A stretch of DNA of 64,000 nucleotides from Calliopum simillimum (Eukaryota; Arthropoda; Insecta; Diptera; Lauxaniidae). Where the stretch lies: NCBI GenBank assembly GCA_951812925.1, contig OX638368.1, positions 80,148,909 through 80,212,908 on the forward strand, read 5' to 3'. The notes beneath the pieces are model-generated. The model was given only the letters and a program-made list of their open reading frames with translations, made no database searches and was not told the DNA's origin. The translations under genes were made by a program, and so were the position numbers. Of this stretch, positions 22,661-32,826 are shown in pieces. Position 1 is the first letter of the stretch, and every line of letters begins with the position of its first letter.

Positions 22661-23167
22661 ACAGATAGCAAGGCAAGATGCCGGGTTCCATTTTTTTATT
22701 TTGACATGCAAAATAAGTTCTTCTTGCGCGCCGCCATATAATATTGAGCGGAAATCGTTGCTACATGTTTTTACACAAACTTTTCTTTTCTTTTGTAACT
22801 ATTAGAACAATTATTCAACCAAAATAATCATAACTTCGTTTTTCCCTTTATCATTATCACTCACACAAATAAAAATTTAACAGCTGCCAAATCTTAGGCA
22901 ACAATTTTACTTTAAAAATTGTTGTTTTTTTATATTTTTTTTGCCCAAATAGGGCTCTTAAAATTAATTACAACAACAACAACAGAAAGTTCTGATCAAA
23001 TCTACTTTCGGAGATATAGCCATCGAAATATCGGGATATAGCTTTTATGGAAACCGGTAAAGTTCAGAACCCATGATCCGAGTCATGGTTTGGAGATATG
23101 GTGAATTTTCGAAAATGTTTACCAGTTTTTTTGTTTTTAAAGCACTATTTTTCCGAAAATGTCTTAC
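22661..23167. repeat. Repeat fragments before the Gypsy element
   Basis: 22665-22720 matches 3185-3240 (AGATAGCAAGGCAAGAT). 22960-23167 is a half F1 arm (TTTCGGAGATATAGCCATCG) that is cut by the Gypsy insertion at 23168. Confidence 0.45.
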
Positions 23168-23347
23168 ATATTGTGACGAAAAGTAAGAACACATGAAAAG
23201 AAACTTCACGAAAATACTCGACAGTTCGAGACGTCAATAAAACCAGTGACGTCACAGAAGTACTTGACAGAAAGAGATGTCAATACAGGGAACCAACGAC
23301 ATGTTGCCAGATGTTTCGATAATGCAATTCTCAAACGTTCATATGGG

Positions 23348-23355
23348 TATAAAAG
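23348..23355 (+). promoter_or_regulatory. TATA box of the Gypsy 5' LTR
   Basis: TATAAAAG lies 176 bp into the LTR, with an identical box at 30850-30857 in the 3' LTR. A likely start region follows at GAACACAGTTGATTTTAAGC. Transcription from this copy would have to cross the nested element. Confidence 0.6.
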
Positions 23356-23644
23356 GAGCTGTTCATAAGAGCTGAACACAGTTGATTTTAAGCAATACTA
23401 GTGAAAAGGTTGTACACACAGTGCCAGTGAAAGTAAATACAGTAATATTAGATTTTAAATGTAATAAATAGTGAAATAAGCAATTGTACCGTGTGAAAAT
23501 AAACATTTGTAATTTAAATAAACCATTTTATAACTAAATAAAGTGTGTGTTTTTGATTGCTACACAATCCAGTGATCGAACTCAGAAAACAGTAAGAGAT
23601 TGAAATTATAGTCACCCGATCAAAAAAACTTGTCAGTTCTTGTC

Positions 23645-24095
23645 ATTGTATCAGAAATGTATATCAAAATGATATGAAAAATGTATCAGCCGCTGATATC
23701 CATTTTTTGTATATCATTTTGATATATTTTTGATATCATTGAATGACATGTCAATTTTGTGTCAGAAATGTATATCAAAATGATATCAAAAATTTGTCAG
23801 CGGCTGATATCCATTTTTTGTATATCATTTTGATATATTTTTGATATCATTGAATGACATGTCAATTTTGTATCAGAAATGTATATCAAAATGATATCAA
23901 AAATTTGTCAGCGGCTGATATCCATTTTTTGTGTATCATTTTGATATATTTTTGATATCATTGAATGACATGTCAATTTTGTATCAGAAATGTATATCAA
24001 AATGATATCAAAAATTTATCAGCCGCTGATATCAATTTTGTATCAGAAATGTATATCAAAATGATATCAAAAATTTATCAGCTGCTGATATGTCA
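23645..24095. repeat. 111-bp tandem array of ATATC palindromes
   Basis: TCAGAAATGTATATCAAAAT occurs at 23651, 23762, 23873 and 23984, exactly 111 bp apart, and again at 24043 in a shortened unit. Each unit contains ATATCAAAATGATATC, TCAGC(C/G)GCTGA and their complements, so it can fold on itself. Units are nearly identical, which points to recent homogenisation or expansion. Confidence 0.85.
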
Positions 24096-24435
24096 AATTT
24101 TACGTTTTCGTTAGTGAATTTTATTTAAAGATAATTATAGAAGACGAACGCGTAGCCAATTTTAGTGAATAAGTTAATTTTCTAATGAAATTAGTGAAAA
24201 GCACAAAAATATAATTGAGTGCAAAAAAACCGACACTCCATTCAGTTGCTGCATGCGGCCTGTGGTTGGGAAAGCTAAAAGTATGGAAAACGGACGAGCA
24301 GCCAATTTTAGTAAGAAGTGAGTTTTGTTGACGACGATTAACCACAATATTGTAAAATTTGGCCATAATCTGCGTCACTTTAGTTATCAGACCCAAAATT
24401 GGTTGTCATTTTTGTGTCAGAAATGTACAAAAATT

Positions 24436-24600
24436 GTATATCATTTTGATATCTTTTTTTGATATCATTTTGATATCTTTTTTTGATATCATTTGGATAT
24501 CTTTTTTTGATATCATTTTGATATCTTTTTTTGATATCATTTTGATATCTTTTTTTGATTTCATTTTGATATCTTTTTTTGATATCATGGTGATATACAA
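24436..24600. repeat. 24-bp tandem array
   Basis: GATATCATTTTGATATCTTT plus a T-run repeats about six times with a 24-bp period. Because 24 is a multiple of three, both strands read as an artificial octapeptide repeat (ISFFDIIL on the plus strand). This is not a gene. Confidence 0.85.
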
Positions 24601-24806
24601 AAAGCGTTACATTCCGTATATCACTGTGATATCCTTTTTTTTATCAAAATTTTGTATGTCACTGACAAATTTTTGATATCATTTTGATATATTTTTGATA
24701 TACTTTTCTTGATCGGGCATAGTGACAGGAAATTTCATAACAATTGGTGTCAAAGGTGTAAAAAGAATTTGCAGTCAATAAAAAAAAAAAAACAAAAAAT
24801 AATAAA

Positions 24807-25151
24807 ATGGTTAAGTTTGAAGATCTAATCATTGGCCAACTTAAAAGCGAGTTGGAAAAGCGGAATTTACAAACGGCCGGCAGAAAGGTGGAACTGCAGC
24901 AGCGATTGCGGAGTGCTTTTGAAGAAGATGGTGTGAATATTGATGAGTTTGACTTTGCACATAGTTCAACAGAAGAAACATCGAAAGTGGAGGAAGCTTC
25001 TGGACCGGCGGCAAGTAGTGAAGTTGTGGATATGTCAAAGTTCGAGCAAATGTTAATTTCGATGACGCAGTCAATAAATCAGAACGCGCTGCAGATGAAC
25101 AATAAGGTGAACGATGGCGAAAATGGTAACGAAGAGCAGTCGTTAAACTAA
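24807..25151 (+). CDS. Gag-like N-terminal ORF of the Gypsy element, SAP-like domain
   Basis: The 114-residue frame starts at an ATG 64 bp after the 5' LTR. Residues 9-37 (LKSELEKRNLQTAGRKVELQ and on) fit a SAP-type DNA-binding helix-extended-loop-helix, which some insect Gypsy Gag proteins carry at the N-terminus. An acidic middle and a Met/Asn-rich end follow. There is no capsid region and no CCHC zinc knuckle, and the protease frame begins almost at once in another frame. I infer that most of gag is deleted in this copy. Confidence 0.7.
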   Translation: MVKFEDLIIGQLKSELEKRNLQTAGRKVELQQRLRSAFEEDGVNIDEFDFAHSSTEETSKVEEASGPAASSEVVDMSKFEQMLISMTQSINQNALQMNNKVNDGENGNEEQSLN

Positions 25152-25154
25152 AGA

Positions 25155-25880
25155 GAGTCAGTACAGCGGGGCGTGAGCTGAGTCCCACTTATGATTGCCC
25201 CATAGTCTTAGTTTCGAAGCTCTGCCGGAATTCCAACAGCCTTACCATCGGTGGAAAAATCAACGAAAGAACATGTGAGCTGCCTTTGGATACGGGCGCA
25301 TCGCATTCAATTGTGAGGAGTGATTTATTTGATAGACGACGAGTTACGCCATTAAATGGGATCCAATTGAGAACAGCGACAGGAGAAATTGCGCAAATAG
25401 TAGGAAAAGTTACAGCGAGTATTCTCATCGGCAACAAAACTGTGGAAGATGATTTTATTGTTGCAAACATCACCGATGAGGTTATTATTGGCGTGGACTT
25501 CATGATTCGATACGGGTTCACTTTAGACCTTAAGAAAAAGACGTTAAGGTATGCCAATGTGGAGTTGCCTTTGGACATTGGCTGCGAACAAAATTTAAAA
25601 ATCGTAAGAGTCTACATAAGTGAGCGCTGTCGAATTGAACCCAACACCGAAGAAATTATTTGGGCTACAACAAGTGAAGACTGTGGGACAAGCCATCTGT
25701 GGTTAGTGGAAGCAGATAAGAAAAACGTAAAGAAAGACCTGATCATTGGAAAGACCCCAGTAAAACCAAGAGTGGACAACAAAATACCGGTACGAATTTT
25801 GAATCCAACAAATCAGCCGAAATGGATGCAAAAAGGTGAACTAATAGCGCATTGTGAGAAAGTTACGGCTGTTATAAATT
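25155..25880 (+). pseudogene. Gypsy pol, aspartic protease segment
   Basis: The frame is open from just after the gag stop and carries the retropepsin active site LDTGASHS (aspartate codon 25289-25291). The flap and second-loop region with IIGVDF follow about 70 residues later. Retropepsin would process the Gag-Pol polyprotein. The frame runs into the nested element at 25881, which supplies an immediate stop. The ancestral reading continues across the insertion at 27802, as expected if the insertion duplicated AATT. Confidence 0.85.
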
Positions 25881-27797
25881 GAATGGGTTTATTTGAAAGT
25901 GGAATAAGTCCAATTCCGGAAAAATTGAGTTTATTGTAGTTATAGCTAGCTATATATGTCCTCTTTCTATATTGAAAATTACAGACTCGTTAGACCACGA
26001 TTTCATCAAAAATTACTCAAAAGATCTTTTCATGAAAAACATTTTTACAAAAATGATTTTTTTGAAAGTGGAATAAGTCCATTTTTTCATCTACTGCTGA
26101 AGCAGAAGATTTTGCTTTTAAATCAATTTAAAAATATTGGCAAGCGTTATTAAACCGGTGTTAAGTGTTTACCACTGTAAATTAATCAAATTTTGTTATG
26201 CTGTAAAAATTTGTACAAGTGTAATAGAAAATAGTTGAGTTATTTTGGTCTGAATGGACTTATTCCACTTTCATTTATAATAAATTTTAAAATTTGTTAA
26301 ACTTTTGTATGACTTATTCCAGTTTTACTCACAAAATATTTTGTAAATTAAAGCAAAGGAAAATTAAAACTTAGAAAAATTTTACTTTAAAAACTGTTGT
26401 TGTTTCTTTTCTTTTCTTTTTGCTCAAGTGGGGCTCTGAAAATTAGTTACAACAGCAACAAAAACAAAAAGTTCATGTCGGACCTACTTTCGGAGATATA
26501 GCAATCGGAAGATTGAGATATATTTTTATAAAAATTATTATAAGTTGGGAACCCCTGAAAGGATTTTAATAATATTAGTGTCATACGAAAGAAATGTTAA
26601 TTTGCTACAAAATTGATTTGCGAAAAATTTTAATCTGAGCCGTGGTTTTAGAGATATTGCAAATTTTCAGAAATTTTGAGCATTTTTTTTTTGTTTTAAA
26701 GCAATATTTTTCCAAAAATTGCATCATTAATGCATAGCTTTAGTAACATATTATAAAAGCTCAATTTATTACCTTTCATTTCACAAGTAATTGGTAATTG
26801 ATTTCTTGCATTACGTATTTTTTTATAGGAAAACAAAAAAGTAAGTTATTGGAAAACATCGGAAGAGTCTACAGAAATCGGAATTAATCGAAAACTATCT
26901 AAAAACATCGTTATCGTTGTTTTTATTGCTGTTATTGTTATTTTTGTAGTTGGTATTATTGTTGTTCTTGTAATGTTTTCCTAAATTTCATGAAAATTTC
27001 TTTGGTTCACTTTTTTGTTTTCCTTTAAAAAAGTATGATAATGCAGGAAATCAGGTACAAATTACATGTTGAATGAAAGCAAATAAATTGGGCTTTTATA
27101 ATATGTTACTGAAACTATGCATTAATGATACAGTTTTTGGAAAAATAGTGGTTTAAAACAAAAAAAATGGTTAAAATTTCTGAAAATCTGCAATATCTCT
27201 AAAACGACTCGGATTAAATTTTTTCAAAGGTTGATTTTGTAGAAAGTTAACATATCTTTTGTATGACACTAATATTATTGAAATCCTTTCAGGGGTTCCC
27301 AACTTATAATAATTTTTGTAAAAGATATATCTCAATCTTCCGATGGCTATATCTCCGAAAGTAGGTCCGACATGAACTTTTTGTTTTTGTTGTTGTTGTA
27401 ACTAATTTTCAGAGCCCTACTTGAGCAAAAAGAAAAGAAAAGAAACAACAACAGTTTTTAAAGTAAAATTTTTCTAAGTTTTAATTTTCCTTTGCTTTAA
27501 TTTACAAAATATTTTGTGAGTAAAAATGGAATAAGTCATACAAAAGTATAACAAATTTTTAAATTTATTATAAATGAAAGTGGAATAAGTCCACTCAGAC
27601 CAAAATAACTCAACTAATTTCTATTACACTTGTAAAAATTTTTACAGCATAACAAAATTTGATTAATTTGCAGTGGTAAACACTTAACACCGGTTTAATA
27701 ACGCTTGCCAATATTTTTAAATTGAGTCGTACGCAAGCCCTTTAATATCTCAGTTTATGAAAAAGTGGACTTATTCCACTTTCAAAAAAACCCATTC
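25881..27797. mobile_element. F2 foldback element, copy A, nested in Gypsy pol
   Basis: The ends are GAATGGGTTTATTTGAAAGT and, inverted, CTTTCAAAAAAACCCATTC. AATT flanks both sides (25877-25880 and 27798-27801), and removing the element plus one AATT rejoins the pol frame. The two halves are long inverted copies of each other (about 0.9 kb), with the centre near 26900. The arms contain the word AGTGGAATAAGTCCA several times near the ends and F1 sequence inside. No ORF. The element matches 59511-61429 throughout. Confidence 0.85.
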
Positions 27798-27801
27798 AAT
27801 T

Positions 27802-27956
27802 GTGAAAATGACCAGCAGGACACAAAAGGTGCAACTTTAAAAAAATCATCGGCCTTGGAAGTATTGACGAAAGAATGGACGAAGGAGTTGTCTGCCCAGA
27901 ACAAAAAAGTTTCTGCAAAAGCATTGGCGGATATTTGCGTCCAAAGGAGAAAATAA
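27802..27956 (+). pseudogene. Gypsy pol, linker between protease and RT
   Basis: This continues the protease frame after the F2 insertion and ends at a TAA at 27954-27956. The RT frame is reached by a shift just upstream of this stop, around 27945. Nothing catalytic lies here. Confidence 0.6.
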
Positions 27957-28458
27957 TCGCCGAACCTCAGTGGTTAAACATCGCATTGATACAGGTAATT
28001 TTCAGCCAATTCGTCAACCTCCAAGGAGGCTAGCACTCGCTAACAGAGAAGAAGTGACAGGCCTTATAGAGGAAATGGCGCAAGAAAATGTCATTGCACC
28101 ATCGGAAGGCCCGTGGAGTTCACCGGTCGTACTTGTCAAGAAAAAGGACGGAATTATGCAATTCTGTGTGGATTATAGGAAATTGAATGACGTCACCAAA
28201 AAAGACAGCTACCCGTTACCCAGGATCGATGATACACTGGATACGTTATCTGGAGCAACATGGTTTTCCACCCTAGACTTACAAAGTGGATATTTGCAGG
28301 TGGAAATAGATGACAAAGACAAGGAGAAAATTGCCTTTTGCATTGGGAATGGTTTGTGGCAGTTTAACATCATGCCGTTTGGTCTTTGTAACGCTCCAGC
28401 CACGTTCGAGCGATTAATGGAACGAGTTCCCAAAGGACTACATTGGAGGACCTGTTAA
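27945..28458 (+). pseudogene. Gypsy pol, reverse transcriptase N-terminal part
   Basis: The frame reads through fingers and palm motifs: FQPIRQPPRR, WSSPVVLVKKKDG, FCVDYRKLN, then FSTLDLQSGY with the first catalytic aspartate, and IMPFGLCNAPATF. A TAA at 28456-28458 falls three codons before the YLDD active site. It looks like a single nonsense change, as the frame carries on directly. Confidence 0.85.
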
Positions 28459-30123
28459 GTGTATCTCGATGACATAATCATCATGGGAAAAGATTTTGAT
28501 GACCACTTGAAAAATCTGGAGGAAGTATTTGAGCGCTTGGAGGCAGCTGGACTAAAATTATGTGCGAAAAAGTGCTCACTTTTCCAGCGTGAAGTCAAAT
28601 ATCTGAGACACAAGGTAACGTCAGAAGGAATACACACAGATGAGGATAAAATAAAAGCTGTCAAAAATTGGCCACGACCATCTAATCTTCATGAGTTGCG
28701 AAGTTATTTGGGCCTATGCACTTACTACAGACGTTTTGTTCCTGGTTTCGCAAACGTCGCAGGCAGTCTACATGAGCTGACACAGAAAAATCGGAAATTT
28801 GAATGGAGTAGCACCCAGGAAACTGCATTCCAAAAGCTGAAAGAATTATTGTCTACAGCACCAGTACTCGCGTATCCAATGCCAGGTGAAAACACCGATG
28901 CGAGTGGCTATGGTATTGGAGGAGTTTTGTCCCAAGTCATCAATGGACAAGAAAAAGTAGTCGCATATTTTAGCAAAATTTTGTCGGAACCTTTTAGGAA
29001 TTATTGCGTAACTCGGAGAGAGTTACTGGCAGTAATGGAATGCGTAAAACACTTTCATAAGTACTTGTATAGACAGCACTTTCTCCTGAGGACAGACCAT
29101 GCGGCATTAAGGTGGCTACTTCAATTCAAGGATCCTGAAGGCCAAATCGCACGGTGGATAGAACGCTTGCAGAGCTATGATTTCACCATAGAACATCGCA
29201 AAGGAAGCCAGCATGGAAATGCAGATGCACTTTCCCGTCGTCCATGTAAAGTTGAATGCGGCCATTCTTCAAGAACGGAAAATAAAGCTGGAACGATTGA
29301 TGTGCGCCTTTTGAACGTTTTGCCTGAAGAAAAGTGGACAAATGAAGAGATACAACGGGACCAGCGCAGTGATACAGATTTGGCAACTAAAATTAAGTAT
29401 AAGGAACTGGGAAGGAAACCGGCGTGGCAAGAAATCTCAAGTGAAAGCCAAATCTGTAAAGCTTACTGGGCGCAATGGCAAAGTTTGGAGTTGCATGATG
29501 GTTGCCTATATCGAATCTGGGAAAGCGAGGATGGTAAAATACGTTCAAAACTGCTGGTTATTCCAAAGGCAAAATTTAAGGAAATAATCGGGGATTATCA
29601 CAATGGATCGAGCGGTGGACATCTGGGTATAACAAAAACCACAGAGAAAATAAAGAAACGGTTTTACTGGGTAGGATGCCAAGAAACAGTTGCTGACTGG
29701 ATCCGCCGTTGTGATCAATGTGCGATTGCTAAAGGACCAAGGCGACGAACTCGAGGGAAAATGCATCAGTATAACGTTGGAGCTACCTTTGAGAGGATAG
29801 CCATGGATATAGCTGGACCTTTCCCAATCAGCAATGCAGGAAATAAATACATCCTTGTGGTAATTGATTACTTCAGTAAGTGGCCAGAAGTATATCCCAT
29901 TCCCAATCAAGAAGCAAAAACAGTGGCAGACATTTTCATCAAAAATTGGATTTGTCGATATGGAGCTCCACTTGAGTTGCATTCCGACCAAGGACGAAAT
30001 TTTGAGTCGGCACTTTTTAAAGAGGTTTGTGACATGCTTGGAATACAGAAGACACGTACCACAGCATTGTATCCTCAGTCTGATGGCATGGTCGAAAGTT
30101 TCAACCGTACACTGAGGAGCATC
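28459..30123 (+). pseudogene. Gypsy pol, RT active site, RNase H and integrase
   Basis: The frame resumes with YLDDIII, the RT catalytic motif, and passes the RT connection. RNase H follows from about residue 145, with DASGYGIGG, RRELLAV, RTDHAALRW and GNADALSRR supplying the acidic residues. The stretch just before DASG is shorter than usual, suggesting a small deletion. Integrase begins near residue 375 with an HHCC-type zinc site (HLG...CDQCAIAKG), then the D,D,E core: MDIAGPFP, LHSDQGRNFE and MVESFNRTLR. The frame closes at 30124-30126 because of a frameshift inside the integrase. Confidence 0.88.
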
Positions 30124-30613
30124 TGAAAAAGGTTGTCGACAAAGGACAAAAAGATTGGGATGTCTACCAATATTTCTGATGGCTTATCGTTCGTCAATAC
30201 ACGATACCACTACAGTCACGCCAGCAAAAGCTATTTTTGGTACGGACTTACGGCTTCCAGCAGATTTGATGTACGGAGTAAGCGTTGTCTCAGAAACGAC
30301 CCATGCTGACGATTACATGTCGCGAAAAAGAGAAGAACTGGCTGATATAGACGAGCTTATCAGGAGACGTACTCAATTGGCTAGCGACAAGATGAAAGCT
30401 CGATATGATCTGCGAGCAAATACTGGAGGGTTCAAAGAAGGTCAATTAGTGCTGCTACACAACCCACAACGAAAACGAGGCTTGTCCCCTAAATTACAGA
30501 CTCACTGGGATGGACCTTACCGGATTGTCACAAGGACAAACGATGTTGTGTATCGAATCCAAAAACACCCCTGTAACAAAGGTAAATTAAAAGTGGAACA
30601 CATTCAAGACTAA
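30121..30613 (+). pseudogene. Gypsy integrase C-terminus
   Basis: After two frameshifts (near 30120 and 30165) the integrase continues with PIFLMAYRSSIHDTT, a basic helical region, and a GPYRIV...VYRIQ tail like the Gypsy GPY/F module. It ends EHIQD at 30613. About 50 bp then lead to the polypurine tract. Confidence 0.82.
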
Positions 30614-30660
30614 CGCCATATGGAGGCGACAGTGAATCTCTGTTCGGGACGAACAAGTTT

Positions 30661-30673
30661 AAGAGGAGGGCAG
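30661..30673 (+). promoter_or_regulatory. Polypurine tract of the Gypsy element
   Basis: AAGAGGAGGGCAG abuts the 3' LTR start TGTGACG. This is where plus-strand DNA synthesis would be primed in an active element. Confidence 0.7.
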
Positions 30674-31139
30674 TGTGACGAAAAGTAAGAACACATGAAA
30701 AGAAACTTCACGAAAATACTTGACAGTTCGAGACGTCAATAAAACCAGTGACGTCACGGAAGTACTTGACAGATAGAGATGTCAATAAAGGGAACCAACG
30801 AGATGTTGCCAGATGTTTCGCTAATGCAATTCTAGAACGTTCATATGGGTATAAAAGGAGCTGTTCATGAGAGCTGAACACAGTTGATTTTAAGCAATAC
30901 TAGTGAAAAGGTTGTACACACAGTGCCAGTGAAAGTAAGTACAGTAATATTAGATTTTAAATGTAATAAATAGTGAAATAAGCAATTGTACCGTATGAAA
31001 ATAAACATTTGTAATTTAAATAAACCATTTTATAACTAAATAAAGTGTGTGTTTTTGATTGCTACACAATCCAGTGATCGAACTCAGAAAACAGTAAGAG
31101 ATTGAAATTATCGTCATAGTGACAGGAAATTTCGTAAAA
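30674..31139 (+). repeat. Gypsy 3' LTR
   Basis: The LTR is 466 bp, from TGTGACGAAAAG to TTTCGTAAAA, with a TATA box at 30850 and a polyadenylation signal at about 31039. Other copies end TAACA, so the last CA has changed to AA here. It lacks the nested element found in the 5' LTR. Confidence 0.9.
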
Positions 31140-31189
31140 ATATTAACAAAAACGGCATATAAAAGGTAATTTAATATGCTACAATACTG

Positions 31190-31640
31190 AACACGTAGTT
31201 TTCGAGATATTACGACCCTTCTGAAATTGGGGCCGATTTTTTTTCCCACAGTAATTTTGCATAAGAGTAGGGGTAAGTGGGCGGCTTCGGCCGCAGCTCA
31301 GGATTTGAAACTCCCAAAAAATCCAACTCCGGCTTCGCGGTGGTCTTCGGCCGCGGATCAGTCTATAATATATCCAACACCTAGCTTGCTTGCAAAATTC
31401 CAAATTTCCGTTGTTGTTCATGAAAATTTCTTTGGCTTACTATTTTGTTTTCCTGTAAAAAATGTGCTAATGAATTAAATGATGTATAAATTGCATATCA
31501 AATCGAATAAAATTGATTAGGATTCCATAATTTGTAACAAAAACTATAGATTAGTCAGACATTTTTTGGAAAAATAGTGCTTAAAAAATTAAAAACTGAA
31601 TACGGAAAAGAGCTTTCTAAATGCTACCAGAATACCAAAA
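31190..31640. repeat. F1 foldback arm with GC-rich centre, copy 3
   Basis: GC-rich repeat copy 3 lies at 31250-31405 (GGCTTCGGCCGCAGCTC, CAACTCCGGCTTCGCGG). It is followed by F1 arm sequence (CATGAAAATTTCTTTGGCTT) that also occurs near 41060 and 27000 in other F1/F2 copies. The left arm was probably cut by the Gypsy insertion, since 22960-23167 ends in a matching half arm on the other side. Confidence 0.55.
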
Positions 31641-31689
31641 CATCTTCGTTACTACTTTCGTAGCAGTGAAGACTGTGGTGAGCTGTTTG

Positions 31690-31970
31690 ACAGCTCTAAG
31701 GCCCAAGATACAATTGTACGAGAGCGAGATGCGAGTGCGAGTGCGATGCTGGTCTGCGATATCGCAGCGCAACCCAATATACATTAATGCGAGACACGTC
31801 TGCGTTGCGACTTACAAAATACAAGGAAAACAAAAAAATGTATGTCAAAATAAAAAAAAAATTCGAAAAAAAATTGTTACAATTATTTTTTATTTTATTT
31901 TTGTTTTATTTTCTTTATATCTTTTCTTTCGCATCTCGCAGACGCAGTATTGTAAATTGCCCCATTTGTC
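31690..31970. repeat. Possible MITE with GCGAGATGCGA ends
   Basis: GCCCAAGATACAATTGTACG followed by GAGCGAGATGCGAG is mirrored about 230 bp later by CGCATCTCGCAGACG and TATTGTAAATTGCCCC. The ends match imperfectly and no target duplication is clear. An open frame of 126 codons across it looks spurious. Confidence 0.3.
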
Positions 31971-32382
31971 TGCATGTATTGAATATTTTTTTGACAGCTA
32001 GTTACTGTCGCCAGAATAGCCCTATTAGTCAACTTTAGGTAACAATAGTCAGACTTGGGGGTAATGCACTAAATTTTTTAGTTCATTGAGCTTTTCACTA
32101 ATATTTAATGAATATTTTGATAGTGAAACTTTTTCCACTACCACTAAATCTAATTAGAGATAGTGAAAATTGTCTCCATTAAATTTAGTGATAGTGGAAA
32201 TTTTTTCACTTTGAAAAAATTCATTTGATGGTAATGAAAAATTTTTCACTATCTAACAATTCATTAAATGACAGTGGAAAGTTTTTCACTATCATTAAAA
32301 TTTAATGAAAATATCCAATAAAAATTGCACTAAATTTAGTGATAATGAAAATTTGTTTCATTGAATTTAATGAAACATTAGT

Positions 32383-32740
32383 GGAAATTTTCATTAAAGT
32401 TTCATTAAATTCAATGAAACAAAATTTTTCTATCACTAAATTTAATGAAGCTTCTAATGAAACTTCTAAAGAAAATTTTCATTAAAGTTTCATTAAATTC
32501 AATGAAACAAAATTTTACTATCACTAAATTTAATGGAGCTTCTAATGAAACTTCTAAAGAAAATTTTCATTAAAGTTTCATTAAATTCAATGAAACAAAA
32601 TTTTACTATCACTAAATTTAATGAAGCTTCTAATGAAACTTCTAACGAAAATTTTCATTAAAGTTTCATTAAATTCAATGAAACAAAATTTTACTATCAC
32701 TAAATTTACGGAAGCTTTTAATGAAACTTTTAATAGAATT
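32383..32740. repeat. 88-bp tandem array inside the hAT-like element
   Basis: The block (G/A)AAATTTTCATTAAAGTTTC starts at about 32383, 32471, 32559 and 32647, exactly 88 bp apart. Units differ at only a few positions, for instance AATGAAGC versus AATGGAGC. Confidence 0.85.
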
Positions 32741-32756
32741 TTTCATTAAAATCTAA

Positions 32757-32826
32757 GCTGTTCGTTTACTCCAAGGTTTTGCAAGTTTTTAGCCGAAAAG
32801 CCAAATCTTCGAGTAAACGAACAGAC
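32757..32826. repeat. 70-bp hairpin, GTTCGTTTACTC arms
   Basis: CTGTTCGTTTACTC and its exact complement GAGTAAACGAACAG bracket a 40-bp loop. It interrupts the palindromic array and may be a very short MITE or a processing remnant. Confidence 0.5.

Larger units (their letters stand above)
23615..24717. mobile_element. CCCGATCAA element with ATATC palindrome arrays, nested in LTR
   Basis: It begins CCCGATCAA and ends TTGATCGGG. Comparison with the uninterrupted 3' LTR shows exactly what was inserted, with CA on both sides (23613-23614 and 24718-24719), i.e. a 2-bp duplication. The left half is a 111-bp tandem array. The right half is a 24-bp tandem array. The 250 bp between them (24100-24360) is not repetitive and contains an initiator-like TTCAGTTG. 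No transposase is encoded. The superfamily is unknown to me: TIR and duplication do not match the common classes. Confidence 0.75.
23172..24742 (+). repeat. Gypsy 5' LTR, interrupted
   Basis: It starts TGTGACGAAAAGTAAG. The LTR parts are 23172-23614 and 24720-24742, together 466 bp, exactly the length of the 3' LTR. It ends TTTCATAACA. An AATAAA sits at about 23537 before the R/U5-like region. The insertion at 23615-24717 separates the last 23 bp from the rest. Confidence 0.9.
23172..31139 (+). mobile_element. Full-length Ty3/Gypsy retrotransposon with two nested DNA elements
   Basis: The LTRs are 466 bp each once the nested insertion in the 5' LTR is removed. A 4-bp duplication ATAT flanks the element (23168-23171 and 31140-31143). 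The order is 5' LTR, short gag-like ORF, protease, RT, RNase H, integrase, polypurine tract, 3' LTR. The coding region is dead: a 1.9-kb insertion after protease, a stop next to the RT active site, frameshifts near 27950, 30120 and 30165, and an apparent loss of most of gag. The two LTRs differ at about a dozen positions by eye, so the copy is not recent but not ancient. Confidence 0.9.

Noticed and set aside
23645..24095. CRISPR-like look of the 111-bp array
   Set aside because: Units are contiguous and nearly identical with no unique spacers, and this is eukaryotic transposon DNA.
24359..24676. 105-codon frame with an FFDIILIS repeat
   Set aside because: It is the translation of the 24-bp array; both strands are open, as expected for a period divisible by three.
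29183..29991. Minus-strand frames of 67-148 codons
   Set aside because: They are antisense to the RNase H and integrase region of the Gypsy pol gene.
31621..32038. 126- and 83-codon plus-strand ORFs
   Set aside because: They lie across a possible MITE and a poly(A)/poly(T)-rich stretch, with no domain and strong Lys/Phe bias.
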